Shown piece after piece: positions 10,367 through 21,200 of a stretch of DNA of 54,867 bases; within the stretch, counting starts at the first letter, position 1; every line of letters starts with the position of its first letter. Origin of the DNA: Phocaeicola intestinalis (GTDB lineage Bacteria > Bacteroidota > Bacteroidia > Bacteroidales > Bacteroidaceae); NCBI RefSeq assembly GCF_014837065.1, contig NZ_JACSPP010000021.1, forward strand, positions 1-54,867, read 5' to 3'. The position numbers and the translations under genes are program-made. Below the pieces are notes generated by a model that was given only the letters and a program-made list of their open reading frames with translations, had not been told where the DNA came from and made no database searches.

Positions 10367-11632
10367 TTATCCGAAATTGTCGTACATAATAGAAGATGAA
10401 TCCACTCCCAAGCTATCCAACATGTTGACGACAGCTTTCGACATCGGACCCGGACCGCACATATAGTACTCAATGTCTTCGGGTGCCTCGTGATTCTTCA
10501 AGTAAGTTTCATACATCACCTGATGCACGAAGCCCGGAGTATATTTCACGCCTGCGGCATCGGCTGCAGGGTCAGGACGGTCAAGCGCCAAATGGAAATG
10601 GAAGTTCGAGAAATCTTTTTCCAATTGCAGGAAATCTTGCAAATAGAACACTTCATTCAATGCACGGGCGCCATAGAAATAATGCATTTCACGGTCGCGC
10701 GTATTCAATGTACGGGTCATGTGCATAATTTGTGCACGCAACGGAGCCATACCGGCACCACCTCCTACCCAAATCATTTCTTTCTTCGAATCGAATATCG
10801 GGTGGAAATCACCGTAAGGACCGCTCATCAGCACCTTGTCACCCGGCTTCAGCGTAAAGATATAAGAAGATGCGATACCCGGATTCACGTCCATAAAACC
10901 ACTGCGGTCGGGCTTGAACGGAGGCGTGGCAATACGGACCGTCAACATGAATACATCACCCTCTGCCGGATAGTTCGCCATTGAATAAGCACGAATGGTA
11001 GGCTCCGTATTTACACACTTCAACGAGAACATATTGAACTTCTTCCATGCAGGCAAATATTCATCACCGATCAATGACTTGTCAATATCCTTGTCGTAAT
11101 CCATCGTAAATGCCGGAATCTTAATCTGTGCATACGAACCGGGGATAAAGTCCATGTGCGCGCCGGCAGGCAATTGCACCTTGAATTCCTTGATGAACGT
11201 TGCCACATTCTTGTTCGAAATAACGGTACATTCGTATTCCTTCACACCCAAGACCGATTCAGGCACTTTGATAGCCATATCGCCTTTCACTTTCACCTGA
11301 CATCCCAAACGCCAATGGTCTTTCTGCTGCTTACGGCTGAAATGCCCTACTTCCGAAGGAAGGATTTCTCCCCCGCCTTCCAAAACCTGGCACTTGCATT
11401 GTCCGCAAGACCCTTTCCCGCCACAAGCCGATGACAAGAATATATTGTTTACAGCCAAGGTGTTCAGCAATGTCGAACCAGACTCCACTTCCAACTGGTT
11501 TTCTCCGTTAATGGTCAGTTTTACCTTACCCGAAGTTACCAAGAACTTTTTCGCCACCAACAAAATGATGACCAACACCAGAATAGTCACCAGGAATACT
11601 CCAATGCTTGCTAATATAAAATTCATGTCCAT
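10367..11632 (-). CDS. nqrF: Na+-translocating NADH:quinone reductase subunit F
   Basis: Electron entry subunit of Na+-NQR: oxidises NADH with FAD and passes electrons to a [2Fe-2S] centre. The 421-residue protein has one N-terminal membrane helix (about 7-27), a plant-type ferredoxin domain with C70, C76, C79 and C111 (CGGKGSCGQCKCQ), the flavin motif RAYSMANYP and the NAD-binding segments GGGAGMAPLR and YMCGPGPM. Last gene of the operon, 19 bp after nqrE. A purine-rich AAGGAAAGGA run precedes the start; ATGs at 11632 and 11626 are both plausible. Confidence 0.97.
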   Translation of the reverse strand: MDMNFILASIGVFLVTILVLVIILLVAKKFLVTSGKVKLTINGENQLEVESGSTLLNTLAVNNIFLSSACGGKGSCGQCKCQVLEGGGEILPSEVGHFSRKQQKDHWRLGCQVKVKGDMAIKVPESVLGVKEYECTVISNKNVATFIKEFKVQLPAGAHMDFIPGSYAQIKIPAFTMDYDKDIDKSLIGDEYLPAWKKFNMFSLKCVNTEPTIRAYSMANYPAEGDVFMLTVRIATPPFKPDRSGFMDVNPGIASSYIFTLKPGDKVLMSGPYGDFHPIFDSKKEMIWVGGGAGMAPLRAQIMHMTRTLNTRDREMHYFYGARALNEVFYLQDFLQLEKDFSNFHFHLALDRPDPAADAAGVKYTPGFVHQVMYETYLKNHEAPEDIEYYMCGPGPMSKAVVNMLDSLGVDSSSIMYDNFG

Positions 11633-11651
11633 TGTCTTATTCCTTTCCTTA

Positions 11652-12275
11652 TTAGATGTTCAAACCTGAGAAACACATAAATGCCATAGCCATCAAGCCT
11701 ACTGTAATGAAAGTTATGCCCAAGCCCTTCAACGGAGCAGGCACATTGGAGTAAGCCATCTTCTCACGAATGGCAGCCAGGCCCACAATAGCCAGCAGCC
11801 AGCCTATACCCGACCCCAAGGCGTATGAAACAGAATCCCATACATTGCCGATAAATTTCGGGTCAGACTCTCCCAAGCCAATGCGTTGCTGCATAAACAA
11901 AGACGCACCCATAATCGCACAATTCACGGCAATCAAAGGCAAGAAGATACCCAATGAAGCATACAATGAAGGGCTGAAACGCTCTACAACCATTTCTACC
12001 AACTGGGTGATGGCAGCAATAACGGCAATAAAGAGGATGAAGCTCAAAAAACTTAAATCAATGCCCAAGATACCGTCTGCCGCAAGCACTTTGGTCTGAA
12101 GCAGATAGTTGACCGGTAAAGTCACAACCAATACGAACGTAACGGCAATACCTAACCCGAGGGCAGTTTTTACATTCTTCGACACAGCCAGATACGAACA
12201 CATACCCAGAAAGAATGCAAAAATCATATTGTCCACAAAGATTGAACGGACCAATAAACTTATAAAATGTTCCAT
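11652..12275 (-). CDS. nqrE: Na+-NQR subunit E
   Basis: Integral membrane subunit, 207 residues with six predicted helices, paralogous to NqrD and related to RnfA; with NqrD it holds the intramembrane iron centre and takes part in sodium transport. The sequence begins [20 protein letters not shown], as is typical. An ATG two codons upstream (12281) is only 2 nt from the AGGAAAGG ribosome-binding site at 12284-12291, whereas 12275 has 8-nt spacing, which decides the start. Conserved cysteines in [11 protein letters not shown] and VNCAIMG fit the metal site. Confidence 0.96.
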   Translation of the reverse strand: MEHFISLLVRSIFVDNMIFAFFLGMCSYLAVSKNVKTALGLGIAVTFVLVVTLPVNYLLQTKVLAADGILGIDLSFLSFILFIAVIAAITQLVEMVVERFSPSLYASLGIFLPLIAVNCAIMGASLFMQQRIGLGESDPKFIGNVWDSVSYALGSGIGWLLAIVGLAAIREKMAYSNVPAPLKGLGITFITVGLMAMAFMCFSGLNI

Positions 12276-12293
12276 AATCATTACCTTTCCTTA

Positions 12294-12932
12294 TTATTCC
12301 TTTTCTTGTAATTCGGGATGTTTCGCACGCTGATACCATATCAGGCAAGCCACAATAATCAATGCCATAGGCGGCATCAACATCAAGCCGTTGTTCACAT
12401 ATCCCGCCTCCTTAATGGCATCGTAATTCAATATATTGTAGCCTAACAACGTACCTGAGCCTAAAAGTTCACGGATAAACGCCACGATAATCAAAATCTT
12501 GGCATAGCCTAAGCCATTGCCCAGACCGTCCAGACAAGATTCCCACGGGCCGTTTGCCATCGCAAACGCTTCAAGACGTCCCATCAAGATACAATTCGTA
12601 ATAATCAGACCTACGTAAACGGATAATTGCACACTGACATCGTATGCAAATGCCTTCAACACTTCGCTCACGATTGTCACCAAAGCGGCAACCACTACCA
12701 GCTGGACAATGATACGGATACGGTTCGGAATCGTTTTGCGAATCAATGAAATGACAACGTTGGAAAATGCCGTAATAATCGTTACGGAAAGCCCCATTAC
12801 GATAGCCGGTTCCAACTTAGAGGTTACGGCGAGTGCAGAACAGATACCCAATACCTGAACCGTTACCGGGTTGTTCATGCTTATCGGAGTAGAAAACACC
12901 TCTTTATTCTTAGCTGAAAATAAACTTCCCAT
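12294..12932 (-). CDS. nqrD: Na+-NQR subunit D
   Basis: Membrane subunit of 212 residues with six predicted helices, NqrD/RnfE family. The motifs LGICSALAVTSKLEPAIVMG and TNCILMGRLEAFA carry the conserved cysteines that, with NqrE, bind the intramembrane iron centre. The start at 12932 has a strong AGGAGGA site (12941-12947) at 8-nt spacing, one of the few clear Shine-Dalgarno sequences in the window. Separated from nqrE by about 18 bp. Confidence 0.96.
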   Translation of the reverse strand: MGSLFSAKNKEVFSTPISMNNPVTVQVLGICSALAVTSKLEPAIVMGLSVTIITAFSNVVISLIRKTIPNRIRIIVQLVVVAALVTIVSEVLKAFAYDVSVQLSVYVGLIITNCILMGRLEAFAMANGPWESCLDGLGNGLGYAKILIIVAFIRELLGSGTLLGYNILNYDAIKEAGYVNNGLMLMPPMALIIVACLIWYQRAKHPELQEKE

Positions 12933-12946
12933 GATATTCGTCCTCC

Positions 12947-13624
12947 TTATTTAGTAGTTAAAAAATTGGTATAATGGCCCATGCAGCTCTTTAACATCTG
13001 GCCTACCGCTACCGAAGTGATTGTACCGCCTGAGATTCCATCCACCTGGAATTCCGGCTTCTCAACCTTCCCGTTCTTCACGACATCCAGACCAACCACA
13101 GAACCATCCATGACTTTCTTGTCTTTAAACTCGTTTTGGAAATGCTCGGTAGCGATTTCCGCACCCAAGCCCGGAGTCTCCGAAGCATGAGAGAAATAAG
13201 TGCCATACACGGTATTCTTGTCTTCGTTCAGCGCCACATATCCCCAGATGGCACCCCAAAGACCGGCACCGTAAACAGGAATAACATACTTTGTTTCCCC
13301 GTCCACTTCACAGACAAAGAGATGAGCTTCTCCTTTTTCTTTATATGCTTTCTCATATCCGGTGACAAAAGCGCCTTCATACGGTTTCAGCGAACCGTCT
13401 TCAGCCACCAGCATATCTTCCTTCACCACCTCGGCAAACTTGGCTTCGGGATTCTGCACATCGCGAATGCCCAGTGAAGAAAGAATCTGTTTCTTCGTAT
13501 CCAACTCAACGTTCTTTCCTTGCAGTTCGCGCAAAGAAGAGTTGACGAAAGCCAGCAAAAACGCTACGATAATAACCAATACCGAAGCATAAATGATAGT
13601 ATATGAATTACTATTGGTATTCAT
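12947..13624 (-). CDS. nqrC: Na+-NQR subunit C
   Basis: A 225-residue protein anchored by one N-terminal helix (about 8-28) with a periplasmic FMN-binding domain. The flavinylation motif SGGT at 198-201 makes T201 the residue expected to carry covalent FMN through a phosphoester bond, which requires an ApbE flavin transferase; none is encoded in this window. PGLGAEI at 151-157 is a further family signature. Lies between nqrB and nqrD with short spacers. Confidence 0.96.
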   Translation of the reverse strand: MNTNSNSYTIIYASVLVIIVAFLLAFVNSSLRELQGKNVELDTKKQILSSLGIRDVQNPEAKFAEVVKEDMLVAEDGSLKPYEGAFVTGYEKAYKEKGEAHLFVCEVDGETKYVIPVYGAGLWGAIWGYVALNEDKNTVYGTYFSHASETPGLGAEIATEHFQNEFKDKKVMDGSVVGLDVVKNGKVEKPEFQVDGISGGTITSVAVGQMLKSCMGHYTNFLTTK

Positions 13625-13639
13625 TGTTCTTCCGTTTTT

Positions 13640-14803
13640 TTAATTGTTAGACATTGCACGTTTGGCACGGCGTGAGATATTGTTCTGCACGACAACATAG
13701 TCAATCAGCGGTGCAAAAATATTCATCAACAGGATAGCCAGCATCATACCTTCGGGATAACCCGGATTAAGCACACGGATAATGATAGCCATCGCACCTA
13801 TCAGGAAACCGTAAACGAACTTGCCGTTTTCGGTACGCGAAGAGGTAACCGGATCGGTAGCCATAAACACAGCACCAAAACAGAAGCCTCCCAAACACAA
13901 ATGTTCGTACCAAGGCATGTGGGCAATGGCGGTATCCGGTCCCCACGTATTGAATACCCAACCCATAAGTGCACCACCTACGAATACGGACAGCATCGTT
14001 TTCCAGCTTGCCACTCCCGACCATAGCAGGATAACGGCACCAATGGCGATGGCAATCACGCTAGTCTCGCCGATAGAGCCAGGAATCAGACCGGTCACCA
14101 TATCCCACGAGAAAGCAGGGCACTCGGCAACCTTAGCCACGCCTAACGGAGTAGCCGCCGTCAACCCATCCACAGTCTTACCCAGACCGAAGATGCTATC
14201 ACCCGAAACCCATACGGTGTCGCCCGACATCTTGGTAGGATATGCAAAGAAAAGAAAGGCACGGGTTATCAAAGCCGGATTGAAAACATTCATGCCTGTC
14301 CCTCCAAACACTTCTTTACAGAATATGACCGAGAATGCTGTAGCGATAGCAAGCATCCACAACGGACAATCTACCGGAACAATCATGGGAATCAGCATAC
14401 CTGTCACTAGAAATCCTTCCTGGATTTCTTCTTTTTTCCATTGGGCAACAATGAATTCAATGCCTAGTCCCACTACATAGGAAACAATAATCTTGGGCAA
14501 CACGGCCAGAAAACCATAACCGAACATTTCGATGAAACTTCCTTCAGCACCGGTAGCATGAAAATGCTGATACCCTACATTGTACATACCGAACAACAAT
14601 GCCGGCATCAGAGCAATGACCACGAACGACATGATACGTTTGCTATCTATCGCATCGTGAATGTGCGTTCCCGTCTTCGATGTGGCATTCGGGACAAACA
14701 AAAATGTCTCGAAACCTTCGAATACAGAACGAAAAGCATGGTATTTGCCTCCCTCTTCAAAGTTTGGCTTTATCTTATCCAGATAATTTCTTAATGCGTT
14801 CAT
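13640..14803 (-). CDS. nqrB: Na+-NQR subunit B
   Basis: Membrane subunit of about ten helices that holds covalent FMN and riboflavin and is central to sodium translocation. The flavinylation motif GSIGETS puts FMN on T247. The open frame continues to 14887, but the extra 28 residues are encoded by a degenerate 8-bp repeat array (14810-14873) and are lysine/asparagine/threonine-rich junk. The start MNALRNYLDKIKPNF at 14803 gives 387 residues, as in other NqrB proteins. No Shine-Dalgarno site precedes it. Confidence 0.95.
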   Translation of the reverse strand: MNALRNYLDKIKPNFEEGGKYHAFRSVFEGFETFLFVPNATSKTGTHIHDAIDSKRIMSFVVIALMPALLFGMYNVGYQHFHATGAEGSFIEMFGYGFLAVLPKIIVSYVVGLGIEFIVAQWKKEEIQEGFLVTGMLIPMIVPVDCPLWMLAIATAFSVIFCKEVFGGTGMNVFNPALITRAFLFFAYPTKMSGDTVWVSGDSIFGLGKTVDGLTAATPLGVAKVAECPAFSWDMVTGLIPGSIGETSVIAIAIGAVILLWSGVASWKTMLSVFVGGALMGWVFNTWGPDTAIAHMPWYEHLCLGGFCFGAVFMATDPVTSSRTENGKFVYGFLIGAMAIIIRVLNPGYPEGMMLAILLMNIFAPLIDYVVVQNNISRRAKRAMSNN

Positions 14804-14809
14804 ATTAAA

Positions 14810-14934
14810 GTTTATTAGTTTATTAGTTTTTGAGTTTGTTAGTTTGTTTGTTTGTAAGTTTGTTGGTTTGTCCATCGCTGCCTGCAAATCAGCTACAACT
14901 TAAAAAACTTAAGAACTTAAAAACTCAAAAAGCC
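14810..14934. repeat. Facing arrays of degenerate 8-bp units between nqrA and nqrB
   Basis: Eight consecutive octamers GTTTATTA, GTTTATTA, GTTTTTGA, GTTTGTTA, GTTTGTTT, GTTTGTAA, GTTTGTTG, GTTTGTCC occupy 14810-14873. From about 14898 to 14934 comes a complementary array based on AACTTAAA and AACTCAAA. Parts can pair (TTTTTGAGTTT with AAACTCAAAAA), so the nqrA-nqrB leader RNA could fold into a weak long hairpin. Confidence 0.7.
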
Positions 14935-14941
14935 ATATCAA

Positions 14942-16294
14942 TTAACACATTTCCTTACGAAGCATATCCAATCCTTCGCGGACAATACGCTGAAGCTCCA
15001 TCTTTGATGAGCAGACAAATTCACAAAGAGCAAAGTCTTCGGGGGCGACCTCGTATATGCCCAGTTCTTCCATGCGATCGATATCGCCCGCGATAATTGC
15101 CTTTATCAAGTATTCGGGCAGAATATCCATCGGAAGGACTTTGTCATACTCGTTAGACATGATCATGTGACGTTCTCCACCTTTCACACGGGCATCCAGA
15201 ACATACTCTTTCTTTTTGCCCATCAGCCAGTTGAAATACGAATGGCTGGTACTATAATCATTCAGACGAGGCATTATCCAGCCCAACATTTCGTGCACGT
15301 CATTACCTTCCGGTATCACGGTGAGCTGCGAATGAAAGGCTCCTAAAAATCCGTTTACAGGAATTTTCTTCCCGGTCAAGACGTTGCCACTGATACAACG
15401 CACTTCCCTCTCCTTATTAATATTACCGGCAAGCACATCGGTCAGCATCGCTCCTACCTTCAATTTGCAATATGCCGGCTTCTTCACTTCCGAACCCGTG
15501 ATAGCAACGGTACGGGTCAAATCCACCCTGCCCGTATTCATCAGGCGGCCGATAAAGATAACCGCTTGCGGATCAACCGTCCATACGGTCTCGCCCTTAT
15601 TTACCGGAGCGATGTGATTGATTTGCACACCGACATTACCTGCCGGATGCGGGCCTTCGAATACGGTCAATGTAACGCCTTTCGCTTGAGTCAATGCCTT
15701 AGCCTGCTGGCTTGCGCTGATGCTGAGATACACGCCGGCTATCTTAGCCAAAGCATCCAGCCCGGTTTGGAAATTCGCCTCCTCTCCTTTCAACGCGAAC
15801 TCAAAGTCTGGTGCCAACGGATTCGAATCGAAAGCCGATACGAAAATCGCCCGTGGTGCAATTGTCGGGTCGGCAATTACATCATACGGGCGTTGGCGGA
15901 TGAATGCAAACAAACCTGCATTCAGCAACAGTTCTTTTACGGCAGTTCCATCCATACGGGTTACATCTTGTTTCCCGAATTCTTCATAGTCTTGTTCTGC
16001 GGCTGCTTCTACTGTGATACTCATCACTTTACGGCGTGCGCCGCGTTCCACACTCGTTACTACGCCACTTACGGGCGAAACAAATTTCATCTCTGGGTGA
16101 TTCTTGTCAATAAACAAGGGCCCTCCAGCCATTACATACTCCTGTTCTTTCACCACCACTTTCGGGATGACTCCCGTAAAATCATCAGGACACAATGCAT
16201 AAAATCCCGGTTCTTTCACGCTCATCAGTTCCGTAGCAGCTTTTCCTTTCAGGTTTATGTTTAAGCCTTTACGTAATTTGATTAGATTAGCCAT
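14942..16294 (-). CDS. nqrA: Na+-NQR subunit A
   Basis: Cytoplasmic quinone-binding subunit, 450 residues, of the Na+-NQR respiratory complex. The N-terminus MANLIKLRKGLNINLKGKA and the central HPAGNVGVQINHIAPVNKG segment are family hallmarks. First gene of nqrABCDEF; all six genes are on the minus strand in the canonical order and each product looks full-length. A -7 box lies 36 bp upstream. Confidence 0.96.
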   Translation of the reverse strand: MANLIKLRKGLNINLKGKAATELMSVKEPGFYALCPDDFTGVIPKVVVKEQEYVMAGGPLFIDKNHPEMKFVSPVSGVVTSVERGARRKVMSITVEAAAEQDYEEFGKQDVTRMDGTAVKELLLNAGLFAFIRQRPYDVIADPTIAPRAIFVSAFDSNPLAPDFEFALKGEEANFQTGLDALAKIAGVYLSISASQQAKALTQAKGVTLTVFEGPHPAGNVGVQINHIAPVNKGETVWTVDPQAVIFIGRLMNTGRVDLTRTVAITGSEVKKPAYCKLKVGAMLTDVLAGNINKEREVRCISGNVLTGKKIPVNGFLGAFHSQLTVIPEGNDVHEMLGWIMPRLNDYSTSHSYFNWLMGKKKEYVLDARVKGGERHMIMSNEYDKVLPMDILPEYLIKAIIAGDIDRMEELGIYEVAPEDFALCEFVCSSKMELQRIVREGLDMLRKEMC

Positions 16295-16329
16295 ATATCA
16301 GGTATAAAATGAATATTCTAAGTTCGCGA

Positions 16330-16337
16330 CAAATTTA
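16330..16337 (-). promoter_or_regulatory. -7 box of the nqr operon
   Basis: On the minus strand TAAATTTG matches TAnnTTTG. It predicts a leader of about 30 nt before nqrA. Confidence 0.5.
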
Positions 16338-16459
16338 CACAATAATAGGGCAACGAAGAAAGTTTGCTTGCCCGATTACAGAAATATTTCCTTATTCAAG
16401 CAAGCAAACAACGTCTTATCACGAATAAACCGCTATTTTGTAATGTAAAGAATACAAAA

Positions 16460-17833
16460 TCAGTATTCTTCGGCAAACATCGGGTCCCATGCCGGAAGAA
16501 GGACAGGCTTTTGTTTCAAGATGTCCAGTACACTTTCCGGCACGTATTTCTTTTCTACTACCAGCCGGAACATATATTCGTCAAACCATTCATCAGTCAT
16601 GATAAGATGTCCGTGATAACCGGCTTCTGCGCCCCAACTGTTTTCGACCATCCATTTCTTCGGTTTGCCGTTGGCATCGAGGTCTACCGCCATCAGGGTC
16701 ATGGCATGGCTTGAACCACTTGCAAAAGTCTGGATACGCTGTTTTTTATTCATTCCGAATGAGGTGCCCATCAAAGAAGCATAATCGTAATTGTTCAAGT
16801 CGAGTGTACCGCGCTTGCTGTCAAGAAATTTTGCCACATCACACGAGAAATACATCATCGTACTATCCTTAATCGAACGGACAGCCATTTCCTTGATGTC
16901 TTCTATCGGCAGATTCACATACGTCCAGTTACGCCCATCGTAAGTATGACGGTCGTAATCGATTTCATAACACTTGTAAAACTCGCGGCTCGGGTCATTC
17001 ATCAACATTACATAATTACCCGTCAAGTCATTACCTAAAAAAGTTTGATAGAAAGAGAGTGGTGTATATTCCTTGGTTTCACCATTTATTGTCCAGGTGA
17101 AACGTTCTACTGGTTCCCCGAAAGCCAAAGCCAACATCCGGTAAATGGTGCCCAACATTTCCTTTTTCTGCTTTTCCAGTGTGGTTTCTTTCGCTCCTTC
17201 CCCGGCAGCTTGACGCAACTGCAATCCGAACTCTTTCAGTTTAAGTCCCAGCAAGTCGGCTATCTGTCCGGTATGCTCGCTGCTATAAGTTTCCGGCATA
17301 ACCGAAGCAGGTACTACACCATATTTCCCAATAATATCCGAAATGCCTGTAAACTGTCCTCCGTCGCTGATAGGATGCTTAAAAAGCCATTCTACCATTT
17401 TGTCTTCCATCGGTTTTTCACGGGTATCAATGATGCCTTGCAGGAAAAGGTTCGCTTTTTCCAGTTGGTCGTAGAAAAAACAATAATTTTGAGAAAATTC
17501 CATTTCGTCCAACCCATACTTCGCCATCATCTGTGCCCGAAGTACATTCAGTCCCGTAAACAGCCAACAACGCCCTGATTGTTGCTGGTCGGTAATGCCG
17601 TGCGAAACAACACGGTTGGAAAAATGCGTATCAAAATTTGCCAGATTCTCATGGTTCTTTGCCAATACTGAAATGCTGGTCCCTGCCATCGCATTGTAAA
17701 TAGCCTTATCAGATGGCGTAGGCTTGTAGCTGTCTTTGATGTCTTTCAACAATTCAGGAGTAATCCCCCCTTGCTGTGCCTGTGCCGCAGCCAGCGCCAT
17801 TGTCATAAGACAGAATGCAATACTTCTCTTCAT
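16460..17833 (-). CDS. C1-family cysteine aminopeptidase (PepC / bleomycin-hydrolase type), exported
   Basis: Papain-fold peptidase of 457 residues. Residues 1-20 are a signal peptide (hydrophobic core followed by AAAQAQ). The catalytic cysteine is C89 in QQSGRCW, the histidine lies in GSSHAMTLMAVDL and the asparagine in MVENSWG. The family normally acts in the cytoplasm as a hexameric aminopeptidase, so the signal peptide is characteristic of the exported Bacteroidales branch and suggests periplasmic peptide trimming. Monocistronic, with its own -7 box. Confidence 0.92.
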   Translation of the reverse strand: MKRSIAFCLMTMALAAAQAQQGGITPELLKDIKDSYKPTPSDKAIYNAMAGTSISVLAKNHENLANFDTHFSNRVVSHGITDQQQSGRCWLFTGLNVLRAQMMAKYGLDEMEFSQNYCFFYDQLEKANLFLQGIIDTREKPMEDKMVEWLFKHPISDGGQFTGISDIIGKYGVVPASVMPETYSSEHTGQIADLLGLKLKEFGLQLRQAAGEGAKETTLEKQKKEMLGTIYRMLALAFGEPVERFTWTINGETKEYTPLSFYQTFLGNDLTGNYVMLMNDPSREFYKCYEIDYDRHTYDGRNWTYVNLPIEDIKEMAVRSIKDSTMMYFSCDVAKFLDSKRGTLDLNNYDYASLMGTSFGMNKKQRIQTFASGSSHAMTLMAVDLDANGKPKKWMVENSWGAEAGYHGHLIMTDEWFDEYMFRLVVEKKYVPESVLDILKQKPVLLPAWDPMFAEEY

Positions 17834-17891
17834 GTTCGCTATATCTGTTAATTAGATGTAATATTTTTATAAAATCATCGATATATGGATG

Positions 17892-17899
17892 CAAATATA
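17892..17899 (-). promoter_or_regulatory. -7 box of the C1 peptidase gene
   Basis: On the minus strand TATATTTG fits TAnnTTTG, 59 bp before the start codon. Confidence 0.5.
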
Positions 17900-17989
17900 A
17901 CAATTTTCTCATATTTCCCCATGCCTTTTCAACGCTTTTTCATTTCAGAGGCTTCAGGAAAAAACAGTCGGCTAAAAGCTTCCTCAAAC

Positions 17990-18068
17990 GAACATAAGTG
18001 ACACGACTGACTTACTTATGTGAAAAGCCCAAGTTACTTATGTGAACCAACCCACCCACTTATGTTCA
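17990..18068. repeat. Cluster of ACTTATGTGAA-type repeats
   Basis: ACTTATGTGAA occurs at 18014-18024 and 18036-18046, ACTTATGTTCA at 18058-18068, and the inverted form GAACATAAGTG at 17990-18000. Direct-copy spacing is 22 bp, close to two DNA turns. The cluster sits in the 372-bp gap between the divergent peptidase and TamB-like genes, about 110 bp before the TamB promoter. Otherwise the gap holds only the two promoters. Confidence 0.65.
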
Positions 18069-18174
18069 TCAAAAAGCATGCTTGAGCCGTGTCTTTATTG
18101 CCCGAATGTGGCATTCATTTTTTAAAAATCTTGAAATAACAGAAGAAAATAAAGCTTACCTCAGCTGATATTTG

Positions 18175-18182
18175 TACTTTTG
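18175..18182 (+). promoter_or_regulatory. -7 box of the TamB-like gene
   Basis: TACTTTTG fits TAnnTTTG, 23 bp before the ATG. Confidence 0.5.
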
Positions 18183-18205
18183 GTTAATTTTCTGAAAGCA
18201 TATAT

Positions 18206-21200
18206 ATGAGAAAGGTAATCCACATAAAACATTTTGTCCGTTCTGTTATCATACTGATTTTGGTATGTTACTTCGGATTGATTGCCATATTCAACCTTTC
18301 TTTCGTCCAAAAACAAATATCAGACCTTGCTGCCGAAGAGCTAAGTAAGCTCATGAAGACCGAAGTGAGCATTGGCAATATCGATTTAGGGTTACTGAAC
18401 CGAGTTATCATCCAAAATGTGACGTTAAAAGATCGGGAAAACGAGGAGCTGCTTAAAGTCTCACGTTTTTCGGCCAAAGTGGAAATATCATCTTTGTTGC
18501 ATGGGAAAATCCGTATCAGCAGTGTGCAACTTTTCGGACTGAATGCACGATTGAACCGCAAAACACCTGACAGCCCTGCCAATTTCCAATTCGTACTTGA
18601 TGCCTTTGCCTCGAAAGACACGGTAAAGAAAGAGAAAAACATTGACTTGCGCATCAACTCAATATTAATCCGGCGCGGACAAGTGTATTATGATGTGCTT
18701 TCCGAACCTGCCACTCCCAACCGTTTCAATGACAAACATATCGGTATCCAGAATTTTTCGGCCACTCTTGCATTGAAAGCTTTGACCAATGATTCGGTCA
18801 ATGCACAAGTCCGGCGAATGAGTTTCAATGAAATCAGTGGGTTCAGGCTAAAGAAACTTGCCTTGAAATGTATTGCTACTCCACGCTACTTTACCATAAA
18901 TGATTTGGAATTGCAATTGCCTGAAACCATTCTTTCCATTGACAGCCTGACCGCAGCGTACGACAGTGTACCCCACTTCCCTCATCTGACCAAGAATACC
19001 ACCTATCAGATGCGGCTGAATGCCCGTATTACACCAGCCGACATATCCATGTTCGTACCGGCGTTCAGCCACTTTCACAGTCCTGTAGAGCTTCGTCTGG
19101 CACTGGATGGAGAGGGAAACCATACCCGTTGTACCGATATCTTTGTAAGCGGAAATAACCAGACCTTATTGCTGAAAGCCCAAGGTATGATCAATCATTG
19201 GAACCGGAAGGAAGACCTTTATCTTTTCGGGCAAGTGTCTCATTTAGATGCCGATGCCCAAGGGATGGCATGGCTTTTCCACAACCTCTCGGACAAAGAT
19301 TCCATACCCGGTATTGTAAAACATCTGGGAGACGTACATTTCAATGGAGATGTATCAGGCTACCTTCACCAACTGACAACACATGGCACTGTCCTATCCG
19401 AAGCCGGCTCTGTGCGGGCTAACGTAACGATGCATAAACCGAAAGGTGCGTTGTATCATTCTTATTCAGGCAAAATAATCAGTGAGCAGTTAAATTTAGG
19501 TGCGTTACTCGGACAGGAAAAAACATTTGGCAATGCAACCTTCGACATCGAACTGCAAGGATTCCGTTATCAGGACGGGAAACCGGAATCATACATCAAA
19601 GGCATTGTTTCGTCTTTGTCTTACAAACAATATGAATACCACAATATCTTACTCGACGGGCAATACACGCCCGGAGGATTTGATGGGAAAATATCAGTAA
19701 ATGACCCGAACGGAAGTATCGAAATCGAAGGTCATGTCGCTACCCAGCAGGCTATTCCCGATTACAACCTGAAAGCCACCATCCGTCATTTCAACCCTAA
19801 CAGGCTGAATCTTACAGATAAATATCAAAACACAGATTTCTCACTGAATCTGATGGCAGACTTTACAGGACATTCTGTCGATGATATGAAAGGAAGAATC
19901 AGCATTGACAGCCTGATAATGAAGGCACCCGAACCGGAAAAGTGTTATACATTCGACCATTTCAGCATTCTGGCAGGAGCAGTTCCCAACAGTGGTGAGA
20001 AGCAAATTAAAATCCAGTCCTCTTTTTTAAAAGGAGAAATACAAGGGTATTATTCGTATCGCACGTTGCCTGTAAGTATCCTGAAGACAGTACAACATTA
20101 CTTGCCTTCTTTACTGGCTGCCGACAAGCATCTTTCTGATACCAACAACAACTTTCGTTTCCATATACAGATAGACAATACAGAGCTTTTATCAAAAGTG
20201 TTTGATGTCCCTTTGCTACTATCCATGCCGGCTTCCCTGCAAGGATATTTTGACGACAGCCATACCCGCATCCAGGTACGGGCTTATGCACCCGAATTTA
20301 CATACAAAGGTGCCTATTACGAATCTGGGACTTTTTTGTGCGACAATACGGAAGAAGGATTGCAATGTCAGCTCCGTACCAATAAACGGATGAAAAAAGG
20401 AGGAATGATAAACCTTGCTGTCAATGCGCTGGCCAAAGAAGACCAGTTAAAAGCAACCATTAACTGGGGGAATAATACAGTTAACACTTTTAGTGGACTG
20501 ATAGATGCCGAGGCATATTTCGAGAAACCGGAATCAGGAGAAAAGCTAAGCACACGTATCAACATACAGCCCAGCCAAATCGTTTTGAATGATACCATTT
20601 GGAAAATACATCCTTCGGAAGTTGTCATCGACCAAGGAATCGTAGATGTACGTAATTTTTTGTTCGAACATCAAGACCAATACGTACGCGCCAACGGACG
20701 TATCGGTAAATCGGGAACAGACAGTTGCCTGGTCGACTTAAGTAACATCAATCTGCAATACATCATGGATATCATCCAGTTTCATGCAGTCAAATTCAAC
20801 GGACTGATTACCGGTCGTGTACATCTTCATCACGTGCTGGACAATCCTGTCATGTACACACGACTGGATGTGAAAGGTTTTTCACTGAATGATGCTTTAT
20901 TAGGCAGAGGCGACATCAAAGGCGAATGGGACAACGAATTAGGAGGCATACGCCTGTTGGCAGACATCCGTGAGAACGAACATTATTCAACTTTTGTTAA
21001 TGGTTACATTTCGCCTAAAGAAAAAGGATTGGATTTACACATCAAGGCAGGAGGTACTAATCTGGCTTTTCTTCAGCCATTCATTGATGGCATTTTTACC
21101 AATATGCAAGGACGTGTATTCGGCAATGTCCGTCTGTTCGGTCCGTTCTCGGGACTGGATTTGGAAGGAAGTGCCCAGGCTGATGCCAGCATGAAAGTAG

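Noticed and set aside
14804..14887. 28-residue N-terminal extension of NqrB
   Set aside because: It is the translation of a degenerate octamer array; the NqrB family start is at 14803.
15566..16264. 232-aa plus-strand ORF
   Set aside because: Entirely antisense to nqrA, with no domain features.
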